A DNA stretch of 23,090 nucleotides from Proteobacteria bacterium ST_bin16 (lineage in GTDB: Bacteria; Pseudomonadota; Gammaproteobacteria; Burkholderiales; Nitrosomonadaceae): assembly GCA_002083595.1 (NCBI GenBank), contig MSXT01000029.1, positions 1 to 23,090 on the forward strand, given 5' to 3'. Positions 6,945 through 14,662 of this stretch are shown here, in pieces; positions within the stretch are counted from its first letter, which is position 1; every line of letters starts with the position of its first letter. The position numbers and the translations under genes were made by a program. The notes beneath the pieces were generated by a model, which saw only the letters and a list, made by a program, of their open reading frames with translations, did not search any database and was not told the DNA's origin.

Positions 6945-7601
6945 TCACCGCCCCGGCCCCTCGCCCCACAGCAGTTTGTGCAATTGAACCTGCATCCTGA
7001 CCGGCAATTCATCGCACAATATCCAAGACGCCAATTGGGCGGGATCGAGGCTTTCATAAACGGGGGAAAAAAGGATCGGGCATATTGGCTGTAACTGTCT
7101 GCTCCGGATGAGCTCGCAAGCCCATTGGTAATCGGCTTCGTCGCACAGTACAAATTTGATTTCGTCCTGCGGTGCCAGGTATTCCAGATTACGCCAGTTA
7201 TTTTTGGAGACTTCGCCCGAGCCGGGTGTTTTGATATCCATGATCTTCGATACTCGCACATCGACTTGGGATAAATCCAGAGCGCCGCTGGTCTCCAGCG
7301 ACACCGAATAATGCGCATCGCATAACGCTGTCAGCAAAACCAGGCATGCCTTCTGCGCCAGTGGCTCGCCGCCGGTGACCGTCACGTAGCGCGTTTTATG
7401 CTGGGCTACCTGACGCAGTATCTCCGCGATCGATAGGTTCTCACCTCCGCTAAAGGCATACGCGGTGTCGCAGTAGCCGCAGCGTAACGGGCATCCCGTC
7501 AGGCGCACGAACACGGTCGGCAAACCAATCCGGCTGGTTTCACCTTGTAATGAAAAGAAAATCTCACTGATACGCAAGACTGTTGTCTCTAACGCTTGCA
7601 T
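6945..7601 (-). CDS. queE: 7-carboxy-7-deazaguanine synthase QueE (radical SAM)
   Basis: QueE is a radical SAM enzyme that contracts 6-carboxytetrahydropterin to 7-carboxy-7-deazaguanine, just before QueC in the preQ0 pathway. The protein is 218 residues. The iron-sulphur motif is the canonical C-x3-C-x2-C (Cys37, Cys41 and Cys44, in TGCPLRCGYCDTAYAF). It is preceded by EIFFSLQGETSRIGLPTVFV, the typical QueE start. VTVTGGEPLAQ and SLETSGALDLS are the SAM-binding and substrate-side blocks. The ATG at 7601 is retained because it keeps the usual short lead before the substrate-binding strand, though its ribosome site is weak. It sits 93 bp after cpoB and 32 bp before queC on the same strand. Confidence 0.97.
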   Translation of the reverse strand: MQALETTVLRISEIFFSLQGETSRIGLPTVFVRLTGCPLRCGYCDTAYAFSGGENLSIAEILRQVAQHKTRYVTVTGGEPLAQKACLVLLTALCDAHYSVSLETSGALDLSQVDVRVSKIMDIKTPGSGEVSKNNWRNLEYLAPQDEIKFVLCDEADYQWACELIRSRQLQPICPILFSPVYESLDPAQLASWILCDELPVRMQVQLHKLLWGEGPGR

Positions 7602-7694
7602 GATGTTGGATCGCTTGGAGAAAAAGATCGATTATATTGCTTTGCGGGTAATGCGGGAAACTACGATTGAACAGCTAGGGATAAAACGGCGAGT

Positions 7695-8615
7695 TTACTT
7701 GATGTTAGCCAGACGCTGTTTGGCTTTTTTGGCGGCATCGCTCTGCGGGTATTTTGCCAGCAAATTCTCCAGAGTTTGTTTGCTTGCCTTGCTATCGCCC
7801 ATTTCCAGCTGACTGGAAGCGATGTTCAAAAATGCATCCGGCACTTTGTTACTGGCGGGGTACTTGCTGATCAATTTTCTCTGCGCATCGATCGCTAATT
7901 GGTAATCGCGCAGCGCATAGCGCCCATTGCCGATCCAATAAGCAGCACCCGGCGATAAATTGGATTGTGGGTAATTTTCCAGGAAGCTCTCAAATTGCGC
8001 GATTGCATTAGCGTATTCACCATTTTTGAACAAATCAAACGCTGCTTTATAAGCACCACTTTCTGTAGTTCCCGGTGGCGTTAGCTCATTCGCGGCTACC
8101 GCACCGGAATCCTGAGTCACGGAAGCATCCGCGACTTCGGATGACGTCGATTCCGGTATTACCGTATCGGCATCTACCGGAGGCGCGGCGGCGGCTTGTT
8201 CGCTTGGCGAAGATGAAGGCGCAGCCGCGCTGCCGGGTGCGCCTTTGTTGAGCTCCAAGTGAGAAGAAGGGGATCGCTTTTGGGGAGATTGCTGTTCGAT
8301 CTGGCGTAACCGATTATCCAGATCAATATAGAAATCCCGTTGCCGTTTTTGTAACAGCGCATTATCGTTACCCAGCATTTCTATTTGCCCGTTGAGCTTT
8401 CCCAATTCCTGTTCCAGCGTTTCAACTTTTGAATAAAGCTCGAGTAAAGCCTGGCTGTTCAGCGCCTCTTCCATCTTGGCAATACGCGCTTCCATTTCTT
8501 TCACTTGTTTACGTAATGCGTTAATCTGCTCGCGTGCCTCATCATCGCCAAACAATGCGGCATAACTGACATTACAGCTCAGCAATACCAGCAGAAGGAA
8601 AGCGCGTATCAGCAT
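7695..8615 (-). CDS. cpoB: Tol-Pal system protein CpoB (YbgF)
   Basis: CpoB is the periplasmic partner of TolA and PBP1B that coordinates peptidoglycan synthesis with outer-membrane constriction at division. The product has 306 residues: a signal peptide ending near SYAAL, an N-terminal coiled coil (about 24-110, with EQINALRKQVKEMEARIAK and later heptads; the trimerisation region), a low-complexity Pro/Ser/Ala linker (about 111-185), then three tetratricopeptide-type repeats to the end (GAYKAAFDLFKNGEYANAI, GAAYWIGNGRYALRDYQLA, PDAFLNIASSQLEMGDSKA). This is the standard CpoB layout. Its start is 2 bp after the pal stop, consistent with tight co-expression. Confidence 0.96.
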   Translation of the reverse strand: MLIRAFLLLVLLSCNVSYAALFGDDEAREQINALRKQVKEMEARIAKMEEALNSQALLELYSKVETLEQELGKLNGQIEMLGNDNALLQKRQRDFYIDLDNRLRQIEQQSPQKRSPSSHLELNKGAPGSAAAPSSSPSEQAAAAPPVDADTVIPESTSSEVADASVTQDSGAVAANELTPPGTTESGAYKAAFDLFKNGEYANAIAQFESFLENYPQSNLSPGAAYWIGNGRYALRDYQLAIDAQRKLISKYPASNKVPDAFLNIASSQLEMGDSKASKQTLENLLAKYPQSDAAKKAKQRLANIK

Positions 8616-8617
8616 GT

Positions 8618-9148
8618 TTATTCACCCCGGTACAGGATGTCGGTACGGCGGTTCTGACTCCACACCGATTCACCTTGTCCCAACGCGCGCGGTTTTTCTT
8701 CGCCCAGACTGACCGATTCAATTTGCGCATCACGAGCACCGGCTAAAGTCATCATGTTTTTGACGCTATCGGCGCGGCGTTGACCTAAAGCCAGATTGTA
8801 TTCACGGCTACCGCGGTCATCGGTATTTCCTTGCAGGATTACGCTGGCGCTGGCGTTGTCGCGTAAGAACCGGGCGTGTGACAGCACCAGTTCGCGGTAT
8901 TCGCCTTTGACGCTATAGCTATCGTAATCATAATAAACGCTGCGTTGCGACAGGATACTGTTCGGATCATTCAGTTGACTGAAATAACCCGGTCTGCCTG
9001 AGCCGGATCCGCCTAAATCGCTGCCGCCCAAACCGGCGCCAGCGCCAGCGCCCGAGCCTGCGGTAAGATCATCTACTTCGGGCTGCGTTGTTTGGCTGGC
9101 GCACGCTGACAACAAAACGATCAATGAAATACCTAATAGTTTTCTCAT
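8618..9148 (-). CDS. pal: Peptidoglycan-associated lipoprotein Pal
   Basis: Pal is an outer-membrane lipoprotein that binds peptidoglycan non-covalently and interacts with TolB. The product has 176 residues. Lipobox LLSAC gives lipidated Cys16, followed by Ala. A Gly/Ser-rich linker (about 28-52, GSGAGAGAGLGGSDLGGSGS) leads into the OmpA-like domain, with SVYYDYDSYSV, VILQGNTDDRGSREYNLALG and RRADSVKNMM carrying the peptidoglycan-binding Asp and Arg. The Gly-rich linker is longer than usual and works as a tether. A clear AAGGAG ribosome site precedes the ATG. It lies between tolB (25 bp upstream) and cpoB (2 bp downstream). Confidence 0.98.
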   Translation of the reverse strand: MRKLLGISLIVLLSACASQTTQPEVDDLTAGSGAGAGAGLGGSDLGGSGSGRPGYFSQLNDPNSILSQRSVYYDYDSYSVKGEYRELVLSHARFLRDNASASVILQGNTDDRGSREYNLALGQRRADSVKNMMTLAGARDAQIESVSLGEEKPRALGQGESVWSQNRRTDILYRGE

Positions 9149-9173
9149 TTATAACTCCTTTAAAATAAAAATA

Positions 9174-10478
9174 TTACTTCCAAGTTGGTAAGGGACCCCA
9201 GGCCGGTTCCCGGATATCGCCGGTCTGTACTGTCAGATGTTGCCTCGTCTGCCCATCCCTGGAAACAGCGGATAATATACCATGCCCGTTAATCTCGGTT
9301 GCATACAAGATCATCTTGCCATTAGGGGCAAAACTGGGCGATTCGTCGAATTTGGAGCTTGTCAGTATCTGCACTTGGCGCGAACCGATATCCTGAACCG
9401 CGACATTAAATTGGCCATTGTTACGGTGGATGAAAGTAAAGCTTTTACCGTCCTGGCTATAATCCGGGCTGACATTGTAACTGCCCTCGAAAGTGAGCCG
9501 TTCGGCATTACCGGATTCCGAATTCCCTACCGCCATGCGATAAACTTGCGGACTGCCGCCACGGTCGGAGGTAAACAAAATATACCGTCCATCCGGCGAG
9601 AAATTGGGTTCCGTATCGATCCCGGAACTCCGGCTCAATCTTTGCAAACCGCTGCCATCGGCATTCACCAGAAAAATCTGCGATCCGCCTTGGCCGGTCA
9701 ATACCACAGCCAATCGTTTACCATCGGGCGACCATGACGGTGCGCTGTTGCTGCCTTTGAAGTTGGCCACCGCTCTGCGCTCCCGGGTTGCCAATGTCTG
9801 CACGTAGACAATCGGTTTTTTATTTTCAAAAGAAACGTAGGCCAATTGCTTGCCGTCAGGTGACCATGCTGGTGAAATGATCGGTTCGGTATATTCAATG
9901 ATCGATTGCGCGTTATAGCCGTCGGCATCGGCCACCTGCAAGGCATACTTGTTGCCACGTTTCAATACATAAGCGATTCGCGTGCTGAAAACCCCCACAT
10001 CGCCTGTCAACGCTTCATAAATGACATCCGCAATCCGATGCGCCGCGGCGCGCAATTGTGACGTGGTAACCGTGATCGCCAAGCCGGTCAGTTGCGATTT
10101 TTTGGCTACATCCATCAAACGAAATTGTATTTCCACCTGATCGCCGGATACAGCGGCCACACGGCCGATCACCAACGCATTGGCACCACGGTTGGCCCAA
10201 TCGGAATACACAACCTCCACCGGTGCATGCGGCGATAAACCGGCGGGATCGACCAACCTAAACAAGCCGGTACGTTGCAAATCGGCGCCAATAACCGCCG
10301 TGATGCTTTGTGGCAGTTTGTTTTCATCGGCGAAGGGAACGATTGCAATCGGAATACGCGATGCGCCGCCGCCAAAAATTTCGATGTTCAGTTGCGCATG
10401 CGAGTGTGCGCTGATCAAGCATAAAAGCAGAATCCATGCGGCACGAATAGATTGGAACCAATTAATTGACATAGGCAT
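9174..10478 (-). CDS. tolB: Tol-Pal system beta-propeller protein TolB
   Basis: TolB is the periplasmic beta-propeller protein that shuttles between Pal and TolA. I use the ATG at 10478 (alternative ATG two codons later at 10472); a TTG at 10496 also opens the frame but only adds an odd lead. From 10478 the protein has 434 residues. The signal peptide (IRAAWILLLCLISAHSHA) is followed by the N-terminal alpha/beta domain (IEIFGGGASRIPIAIVPFAD, RTGLFRLVDP). The propeller has repeated WSPDGK or FSPDGR blades, for example ISPAWSPDGKQLAYVSF, APSWSPDGKRLAVVL and EPNFSPDGRYILFTSD. It ends EPAWGPLPTWK. The gap to tolA is about 40 bp. Confidence 0.97.
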   Translation of the reverse strand: MPMSINWFQSIRAAWILLLCLISAHSHAQLNIEIFGGGASRIPIAIVPFADENKLPQSITAVIGADLQRTGLFRLVDPAGLSPHAPVEVVYSDWANRGANALVIGRVAAVSGDQVEIQFRLMDVAKKSQLTGLAITVTTSQLRAAAHRIADVIYEALTGDVGVFSTRIAYVLKRGNKYALQVADADGYNAQSIIEYTEPIISPAWSPDGKQLAYVSFENKKPIVYVQTLATRERRAVANFKGSNSAPSWSPDGKRLAVVLTGQGGSQIFLVNADGSGLQRLSRSSGIDTEPNFSPDGRYILFTSDRGGSPQVYRMAVGNSESGNAERLTFEGSYNVSPDYSQDGKSFTFIHRNNGQFNVAVQDIGSRQVQILTSSKFDESPSFAPNGKMILYATEINGHGILSAVSRDGQTRQHLTVQTGDIREPAWGPLPTWK

Positions 10479-10520
10479 TAAATTTTCAAAAAACAAAAAA
10501 TTACCGGCTGATTATAACAA

Positions 10521-11579
10521 TCATTCACGATAATGCACGGTAATATTCAGGTTACGAAACTCGTTAAACAGCATGGGATCGGGCGGTAACGGCAACGGTT
10601 TGGATAGAAAGATCGCGCGTTCGACCGCGCTATCAAAAGACGCGTGTCCGCTGCTTTTGCTTAATCTGACATCGAGAATATCCCCGCCCGGCAGCAAGGT
10701 AACGCTGAACTCGGCCACTGGATTACCGGGCAGATCCGGCGGCATCACGATTCTGCTCCTGATTTTGGCAAGAATCAGCGCCTTATATTTGCCGATCTCG
10801 CTCGCCACCTGATTCCTTGCCGCAGCCTGCTGCGCGGCGCGTTGCGCTTCCGCTTCGCGCTGCGCTTTGGCTTCCTGCTCACGCTGCCGTTGCGCCGCCA
10901 GTTCTTTTTCCTTCTGCTTCTGTAATTCCTTCTGTTTCTCCAGCGCTTTCTGTTTCTCGGCTTCCTTTTGTTTCGCTATTTCTTGTTGCTTTTCCAGCTC
11001 TTTCTGCTTTTCGAGTTCCTTTTGCTTCTCTAACTCTTTCTTTTTCTCGAATTCTTTCTTCTTCTCCAGCTCTTTTTGTTTTTCCAGTTCTTTTAATCTT
11101 TCCTGCTCTTTAATTTTTTCCTGTTCTTTTTTCTTTTGCGCTTCCACATCCGGTTTTTCCTTGACCGGCTCCGGTTTCTCCTTCATCGCAATATCCGGTT
11201 TTTTGACCGGCGGCGTAACCGCCGCTTTTTGCGGTTCAGGCTTAGCAGGTTCCGGTTTCGGCGGTTCGGGCTTAGGTGGCTCCGGCTTCGGGGGTTCGGG
11301 CTTAACCGGTTCCGGTTTGGGTGGTTCCGGCTCCGGTTTCACAGGCTCGGGGACCGGTTTAGGCTGCTTCGGCGGCGCTTGCGTTTTTACCGGTTCCTGC
11401 ACAGGCTTAGGCAATTCGGTCCAGATATCGACCATCATCCCTTCCGGCGGATGATCTTTCCAGCTCACACCAAAAACCAGTAATGCAATAAACAGCAAAT
11501 GCACCAGTACCGCCAGCACACCTGCCAATAATGATTTTGGTTCTGAATGGGGGGAATTGCGCGGGTCGCTCGAACTCAT
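10521..11579 (-). CDS. tolA: TolA inner-membrane-anchored energy-transducing protein
   Basis: TolA links the TolQR motor to TolB and Pal across the periplasm. The true start is the ATG at 11579; the frame can be extended to a TTG at 11585, which is unlikely. From there 352 residues follow. There is one N-terminal membrane helix (LLAGVLAVLVHLLFIALLVF). Domain II is long: first a Pro/Glu/Lys tract with PKPEP units, then a highly regular Lys/Glu/Gln helix with repeated EKQKELEKQ units and QREQEAKAQREAEAQ. Domain III carries IGKYKALILAKIRSRIVMPP, the typical TolA/TonB fold, and ends ITVHYRE. The coding repeats make this DNA look like a tandem repeat on both strands. Confidence 0.96.
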   Translation of the reverse strand: MSSSDPRNSPHSEPKSLLAGVLAVLVHLLFIALLVFGVSWKDHPPEGMMVDIWTELPKPVQEPVKTQAPPKQPKPVPEPVKPEPEPPKPEPVKPEPPKPEPPKPEPPKPEPAKPEPQKAAVTPPVKKPDIAMKEKPEPVKEKPDVEAQKKKEQEKIKEQERLKELEKQKELEKKKEFEKKKELEKQKELEKQKELEKQQEIAKQKEAEKQKALEKQKELQKQKEKELAAQRQREQEAKAQREAEAQRAAQQAAARNQVASEIGKYKALILAKIRSRIVMPPDLPGNPVAEFSVTLLPGGDILDVRLSKSSGHASFDSAVERAIFLSKPLPLPPDPMLFNEFRNLNITVHYRE

Positions 11580-11588
11580 GAGCAATCG

Positions 11589-12002
11589 TTATTTCTGTTG
11601 AGCCAGCAAACCGACTTTTTGTACCTGGTTCTGCTGCAGAATATCCATCACTTTGATGACTTCTTCATAGCGTACATTTTTGTCTGCGGCGATGACTACC
11701 GGTTGCTCGGCATTTTGCGCTTGTTTTTGCTTGATCGCTTCGATCAGCTGGTTTCGATCCACTTTCTGCTCCGTGGCTGACTTGGCGCGATCGCGCAGTG
11801 TCAGGCTGCCATCCGCCTTAATGATTACTTCCAGCGGCGCCACCGGTGCCGCCAGCGATTTGCCGATTTGCGGCAATTCAATCTGGCCGTGGTTAATCAT
11901 CGGTGCCGTGATCATAAAAATGATCAGCAACACCAGCATCACATCAATGTAGGGCACTACATTGATCTCATTCACCAATTTATGCTTGGCACGACGCGCC
12001 AT
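11589..12002 (-). CDS. tolR: TolR, proton-channel component of the Tol motor (ExbD/TolR family)
   Basis: TolR is an inner-membrane protein with one transmembrane helix which, with TolQ, forms the proton-driven motor acting on TolA. The product has 137 residues, a normal length. The start MARRAKHKLVNEINVVPYID leads into the transmembrane segment VMLVLLIIFMITAPMI; the conserved Asp in PYIDVMLVLL is the proton-carrying residue in this family. The periplasmic part contains LEVIIKADGSLTLR and QPVVIAADKNVRYEEVIKVM, typical of the ExbD fold. tolR starts about 20 bp after the tolQ stop, and its own stop is 9 bp before the tolA start codon, consistent with a single transcript. Confidence 0.97.
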   Translation of the reverse strand: MARRAKHKLVNEINVVPYIDVMLVLLIIFMITAPMINHGQIELPQIGKSLAAPVAPLEVIIKADGSLTLRDRAKSATEQKVDRNQLIEAIKQKQAQNAEQPVVIAADKNVRYEEVIKVMDILQQNQVQKVGLLAQQK

Positions 12003-12021
12003 AACAACCTCTCAATCTCGT

Positions 12022-12702
12022 TTATTCAGCTGCTCGCCGTTGCAACACATTGGACAACTCTTCCATGAAACTCTCAAAACGCGTCGCCAGTTGATCCGTT
12101 CTGCTGGCGTAGCGATTGTAGGCCACCACCGCCGGAATCGCCGCGAACAACCCCATCGCCGTTGCGATCAGCGCTTCGGCAATCCCCGGTGCAACATGCG
12201 CGATGGTCGCCTGGGTAACACTCGACAAACTGCGGAAGGAATTCATAATGCCCCATACGGTACCGAACAAACCAATGTAAGGGCTGACCGATCCGACGGT
12301 CGCCAGGAACGACAAATGCGACTCCAAATAATCCATTTCCCGTTGATAGGTAGCACGCATGGCTCTGCGTGTACTTTCCATCACTGCGTCCAGATCGGAT
12401 CCGGCCGGATGTTTGGTGAACTCGCCGAAACCTGCGGCAAAAATGCGTTCTAAACTGCCCGATTCATAACGCGAGCTGATGATGCGTTGATGCAATGCGT
12501 TCAAGTCGACACCACGCCAGAAAATATCTTCGAAATCATCGGTTTTCTTGATCTCATAGCGGATGACGAACAATTTACGAAAAATAAACCACCACGATGA
12601 AAGCGAAATCAAGACCAGAATCAGCATCACTAGTTGCACCAGCACGCTGGCACTGGTGATCAGATGAAGAAACGACATATCTTGTGTTACTGATGTACTC
12701 AT
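12022..12702 (-). CDS. tolQ: TolQ, motor protein of the Tol-Pal system (MotA/TolQ/ExbB family)
   Basis: TolQ forms the inner-membrane ring around TolR. The product has 226 residues, the normal size. Three membrane helices are visible: ASVLVQLVMLILVLISLSSW near the N-terminus, then LSFLATVGSVSPYIGLFGTV, then ALIATAMGLFAAIPAVVAYN. VGSVSPYIGLFGTVWGIMN and PGIAEALIATAMGLFAAIP are the most conserved family blocks and line the proton path. The long cytoplasmic loop (about 45-125) contains ESGSLERIFAAGF and AMRATYQREMDYLE. Its ATG overlaps the ybgC stop by 4 bases (ATGA), a sign of translational coupling. Confidence 0.98.
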   Translation of the reverse strand: MSTSVTQDMSFLHLITSASVLVQLVMLILVLISLSSWWFIFRKLFVIRYEIKKTDDFEDIFWRGVDLNALHQRIISSRYESGSLERIFAAGFGEFTKHPAGSDLDAVMESTRRAMRATYQREMDYLESHLSFLATVGSVSPYIGLFGTVWGIMNSFRSLSSVTQATIAHVAPGIAEALIATAMGLFAAIPAVVAYNRYASRTDQLATRFESFMEELSNVLQRRAAE

Positions 12703-13109
12703 GCGACTTTCCCAATTTTCTCACGTAATGGCGCAGGAATACGCACTGGCTTAAGCGTATCCGCGCCGACACACACCACCTGAATCGTGGCACTCACTAG
12801 TTTGACATGATTGCATATTATTTCCTGAAATAATGCAATCCGGCTTCTACCGACCTCTGTCACCGCAACCGTTACACTCAACAAATCATCCAGGATAGCT
12901 GGTTTCAAATATTCAACCTCAAGCGAACGTACCATGAACAGTATGTTGTGCACTTCAACCATTGAGTGCACATTGAATCCCAGCGCCCTGAGCCACTCAT
13001 AGCGCGCCCGTTCCATGAAATTCAGGTAGTTTGAGTGATAGACGACGCCGCCTGCATCGGTATCCTGGTAGTAAACGCGAACGGGCAGCGAAAAATTATC
13101 GTTTGGCAT
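12699..13109 (-). CDS. ybgC: Tol-Pal-associated acyl-CoA thioesterase YbgC
   Basis: YbgC is a hotdog-fold thioesterase that hydrolyses short- or medium-chain acyl-CoA (or acyl-ACP) and sits at the head of tol-pal clusters; its link to the Tol complex is not fully explained. The product has 136 residues. The family signature RVYYQDTDAGGVVYHSNYLN is complete, with catalytic Asp18, followed by FMERARYEWLRALG. LEVEYLKPAILDDLLSVTVA and SRIALFQEII are further hotdog strands. There is no signal peptide, so it is cytosolic. It overlaps tolQ by 4 bases and lies 47 bp after cysM on the same strand. In the upstream gap a TTGCGG/TATTAA pair with 17-bp spacing exists but would put the start of transcription almost at the ATG. 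Confidence 0.97.
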   Translation of the reverse strand: MPNDNFSLPVRVYYQDTDAGGVVYHSNYLNFMERARYEWLRALGFNVHSMVEVHNILFMVRSLEVEYLKPAILDDLLSVTVAVTEVGRSRIALFQEIICNHVKLVSATIQVVCVGADTLKPVRIPAPLREKIGKVA

Positions 13110-13156
13110 GACTTTTTAATACCGGCATGGTAATGATACCGCAACCAGCGCCATCG

Positions 13157-14044
13157 CTATGCAGCAAAAACACCGGTTGACAAATACCGGTCGCCCCGGT
13201 CGCATACGATAAAGACGATCACTGCGTTTTCAACCGTGGCGGATACGCGTAAGGCCGCGACCAATGCGCCGCCGGATGAAATACCGGCAAAAATGCCTTC
13301 TTCACGCGCCAACCGGCGCGTCATCTCTTCTGCTTCGGGTTGAGACACGTAAATCATGTCATCCACTTGTTTGGTATCGAAAATTTTCGGTAAATATGCC
13401 GGTGACCATTTGCGGATACCGGGAATCTGCGCCCCCTCTTCGGGCTGCACACCGATCACTTTAACCGGCGTCGCTTGCTCTTTAAAAAACCGCGAGCAGC
13501 CCATGATCGTTCCGGTGGTTCCCATACTACTGACAAAATGGGTGATTTTCCCTTGGGTATCGCGCCAAATTTCCGGTGCTGTGCTTTCATAATGCGCCAG
13601 TGGATTATCCGGGTTGGCAAATTGATCGAGAATAATTCCTTGTCCTTCATCGCGCATCTTCTCGGCCAAATCGCGCGCTTGCTCCATGCCGCCGCTTTTC
13701 GGCGTCAGAATGATTTCCGCACCGTAGGCGCTCATTGATTGGCGCCGCTCGATACTGAGGTTTTCCGGCATGACCAGCACCATGCGATAGCCCATCATAG
13801 CGGCAGCCATCGCCAGCGCGATGCCGGTATTGCCGCTGGTGGCCTCGATCAGGGTATCGCCCGGTTTAATTTCACCGCGCTTCTGTGCATGCGAAATCAT
13901 CGATAGTGCCGGCCGGTCTTTTACCGATCCAGCCGGATTATTGCCTTCAAGTTTGGCGAGAATAACATTATGGGTTGTGCCGGGCAGGTGCTTGAGTCTT
14001 ACTAAAGGCGTATTGCCAACAAAATTCTCAATCGTTTTATACAT
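13157..14044 (-). CDS. cysM: Cysteine synthase CysM (O-acetylserine sulfhydrylase B)
   Basis: CysM makes cysteine from O-acetylserine and sulphide (or thiosulphate, giving S-sulfocysteine), with pyridoxal phosphate, in the cytosol. The product has 295 residues, the length of CysM rather than the longer CysK. The PLP-binding Lys is Lys42 in NNPAGSVKDRPALSM. The substrate loop is EATSGNTGIALAMA (about 67-80), and the Gly-rich phosphate loop is SSMGTTGTIMG. The C-terminal MTRRLAREEGIFAGISSGGA fits the fold II family. It lies between a terminator hairpin (upstream side, 14119-14156) and ybgC (47 bp downstream), so it may be the first gene of the tol transcript, which is inference. Confidence 0.96.
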   Translation of the reverse strand: MYKTIENFVGNTPLVRLKHLPGTTHNVILAKLEGNNPAGSVKDRPALSMISHAQKRGEIKPGDTLIEATSGNTGIALAMAAAMMGYRMVLVMPENLSIERRQSMSAYGAEIILTPKSGGMEQARDLAEKMRDEGQGIILDQFANPDNPLAHYESTAPEIWRDTQGKITHFVSSMGTTGTIMGCSRFFKEQATPVKVIGVQPEEGAQIPGIRKWSPAYLPKIFDTKQVDDMIYVSQPEAEEMTRRLAREEGIFAGISSGGALVAALRVSATVENAVIVFIVCDRGDRYLSTGVFAA

Positions 14045-14118
14045 GAACTTAGACTTTATAACGAATGCTCCAGATTATCGCACAAGCAACCGGCATTGAA
14101 ACAATGTTATTACGCAAA

Positions 14119-14156
14119 TAAAAACCCTCCCCGAATTTCTCCGGAGAGGGTTTTTT
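14119..14156 (-). terminator. Intrinsic terminator after the ComEA-like gene
   Basis: On the minus strand a hairpin with stem AAAACCCTCTCCGGAG paired to CGGGGAGGGTTTT (one internal mismatch region, short AT-rich loop) is followed by a T-rich run. It begins about 18 bp after the ComEA-like stop. A-rich and T-rich flanks on both sides mean it could also work in the other direction, but only the minus-strand gene is placed to use it. It separates the ComEA-like gene from cysM. Confidence 0.85.
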
Positions 14157-14173
14157 AATCTACCGCCGGAACA

Positions 14174-14461
14174 TTACTCCTGCTTAGCTGGCGCTTCCGC
14201 GCTTTTTTCGCCTTCGACGGTAACCGCATCACGCAATTGCTTGAGTGTTCCCGCACCAATTCCGCTCACTTTTGCCAAATCATCAACGGAAGCAAAAGCG
14301 CCGCTTTTTTCGCGATACTCAATGATCGCTTTTGCTTTAGCGGGGCCAATCCCTTGCAGAGATTCAAGCTCAGCTTGCGAAGCGGTATTGATGTTGACAG
14401 CCGCGAACGTGGTGCCAGTAACCAGGAAAAACAAAGTCATTATTAAAAATAATCGCTTCAT
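14174..14461 (-). CDS. Small ComEA-like helix-hairpin-helix DNA-binding protein, exported
   Basis: The product has 95 residues. An N-terminal signal peptide or anchor (MKRLFLIMTLFFLVTGTTFA) is followed by a ComEA-type double helix-hairpin-helix domain: VNINTASQAELESLQGIGPA, then KAKAIIEYREKSGAFASVDD, then LAKVSGIGAGTLKQL. In naturally competent bacteria such short ComEA proteins bind incoming DNA in the periplasm; similar small HhH proteins occur widely and are not proof of competence. A Lys/Glu/Ala tail ends the protein. The ribosome site AAGGAG is good. It is flanked downstream by its own terminator (14119-14156). Confidence 0.92.
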   Translation of the reverse strand: MKRLFLIMTLFFLVTGTTFAAVNINTASQAELESLQGIGPAKAKAIIEYREKSGAFASVDDLAKVSGIGAGTLKQLRDAVTVEGEKSAEAPAKQE

Positions 14462-14531
14462 GCACTCTCCTTATCAAAACAAAAACAAACACTAATGCGC
14501 AAGTAAAAATACGCTTCAGTTTTTGCGGATT

Positions 14532-14571
14532 AAAAAAACCTGCACACATAAGCTACTATGCCGGCAGGTTT
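14532..14571 (-). terminator. Probable intrinsic terminator after the MFS transporter gene
   Basis: On the minus strand AAACCTGC (complement of 14564-14571) pairs with GCAGGTTT (complement of 14536-14543) around a 20-base loop and runs into a stretch of T. It lies about 90 bp past the stop of the transporter gene at 14663 and before the ComEA-like gene. The loop is long for an intrinsic terminator, so confidence is moderate. Confidence 0.65.
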
Positions 14572-14662
14572 AAGTGATATCGGATTAGGCTAAAATTAAT
14601 TTAGCGAGTATTTGAACTTTCAAGCACTTGCGAGAAAAATAACAATTCCTTAATCAAGCCGG

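Noticed and set aside
7600..7812. 70-residue plus-strand ORF starting between queE and cpoB
   Set aside because: Overlaps the 3' end of cpoB in antisense and has no family features; the 93-bp gap itself is ordinary.
10817..11483. Plus-strand ORFs rich in Ser/Phe/Cys or Arg/Phe opposite tolA
   Set aside because: Antisense shadows of the Lys/Glu/Gln and Pro/Glu repeats of TolA; no ribosome site or domain.
13110..13156. TTGCGG/TATTAA promoter-like pair between cysM and ybgC
   Set aside because: Spacing is right, but it would start transcription almost on the ybgC start codon; too weak to list as a feature.
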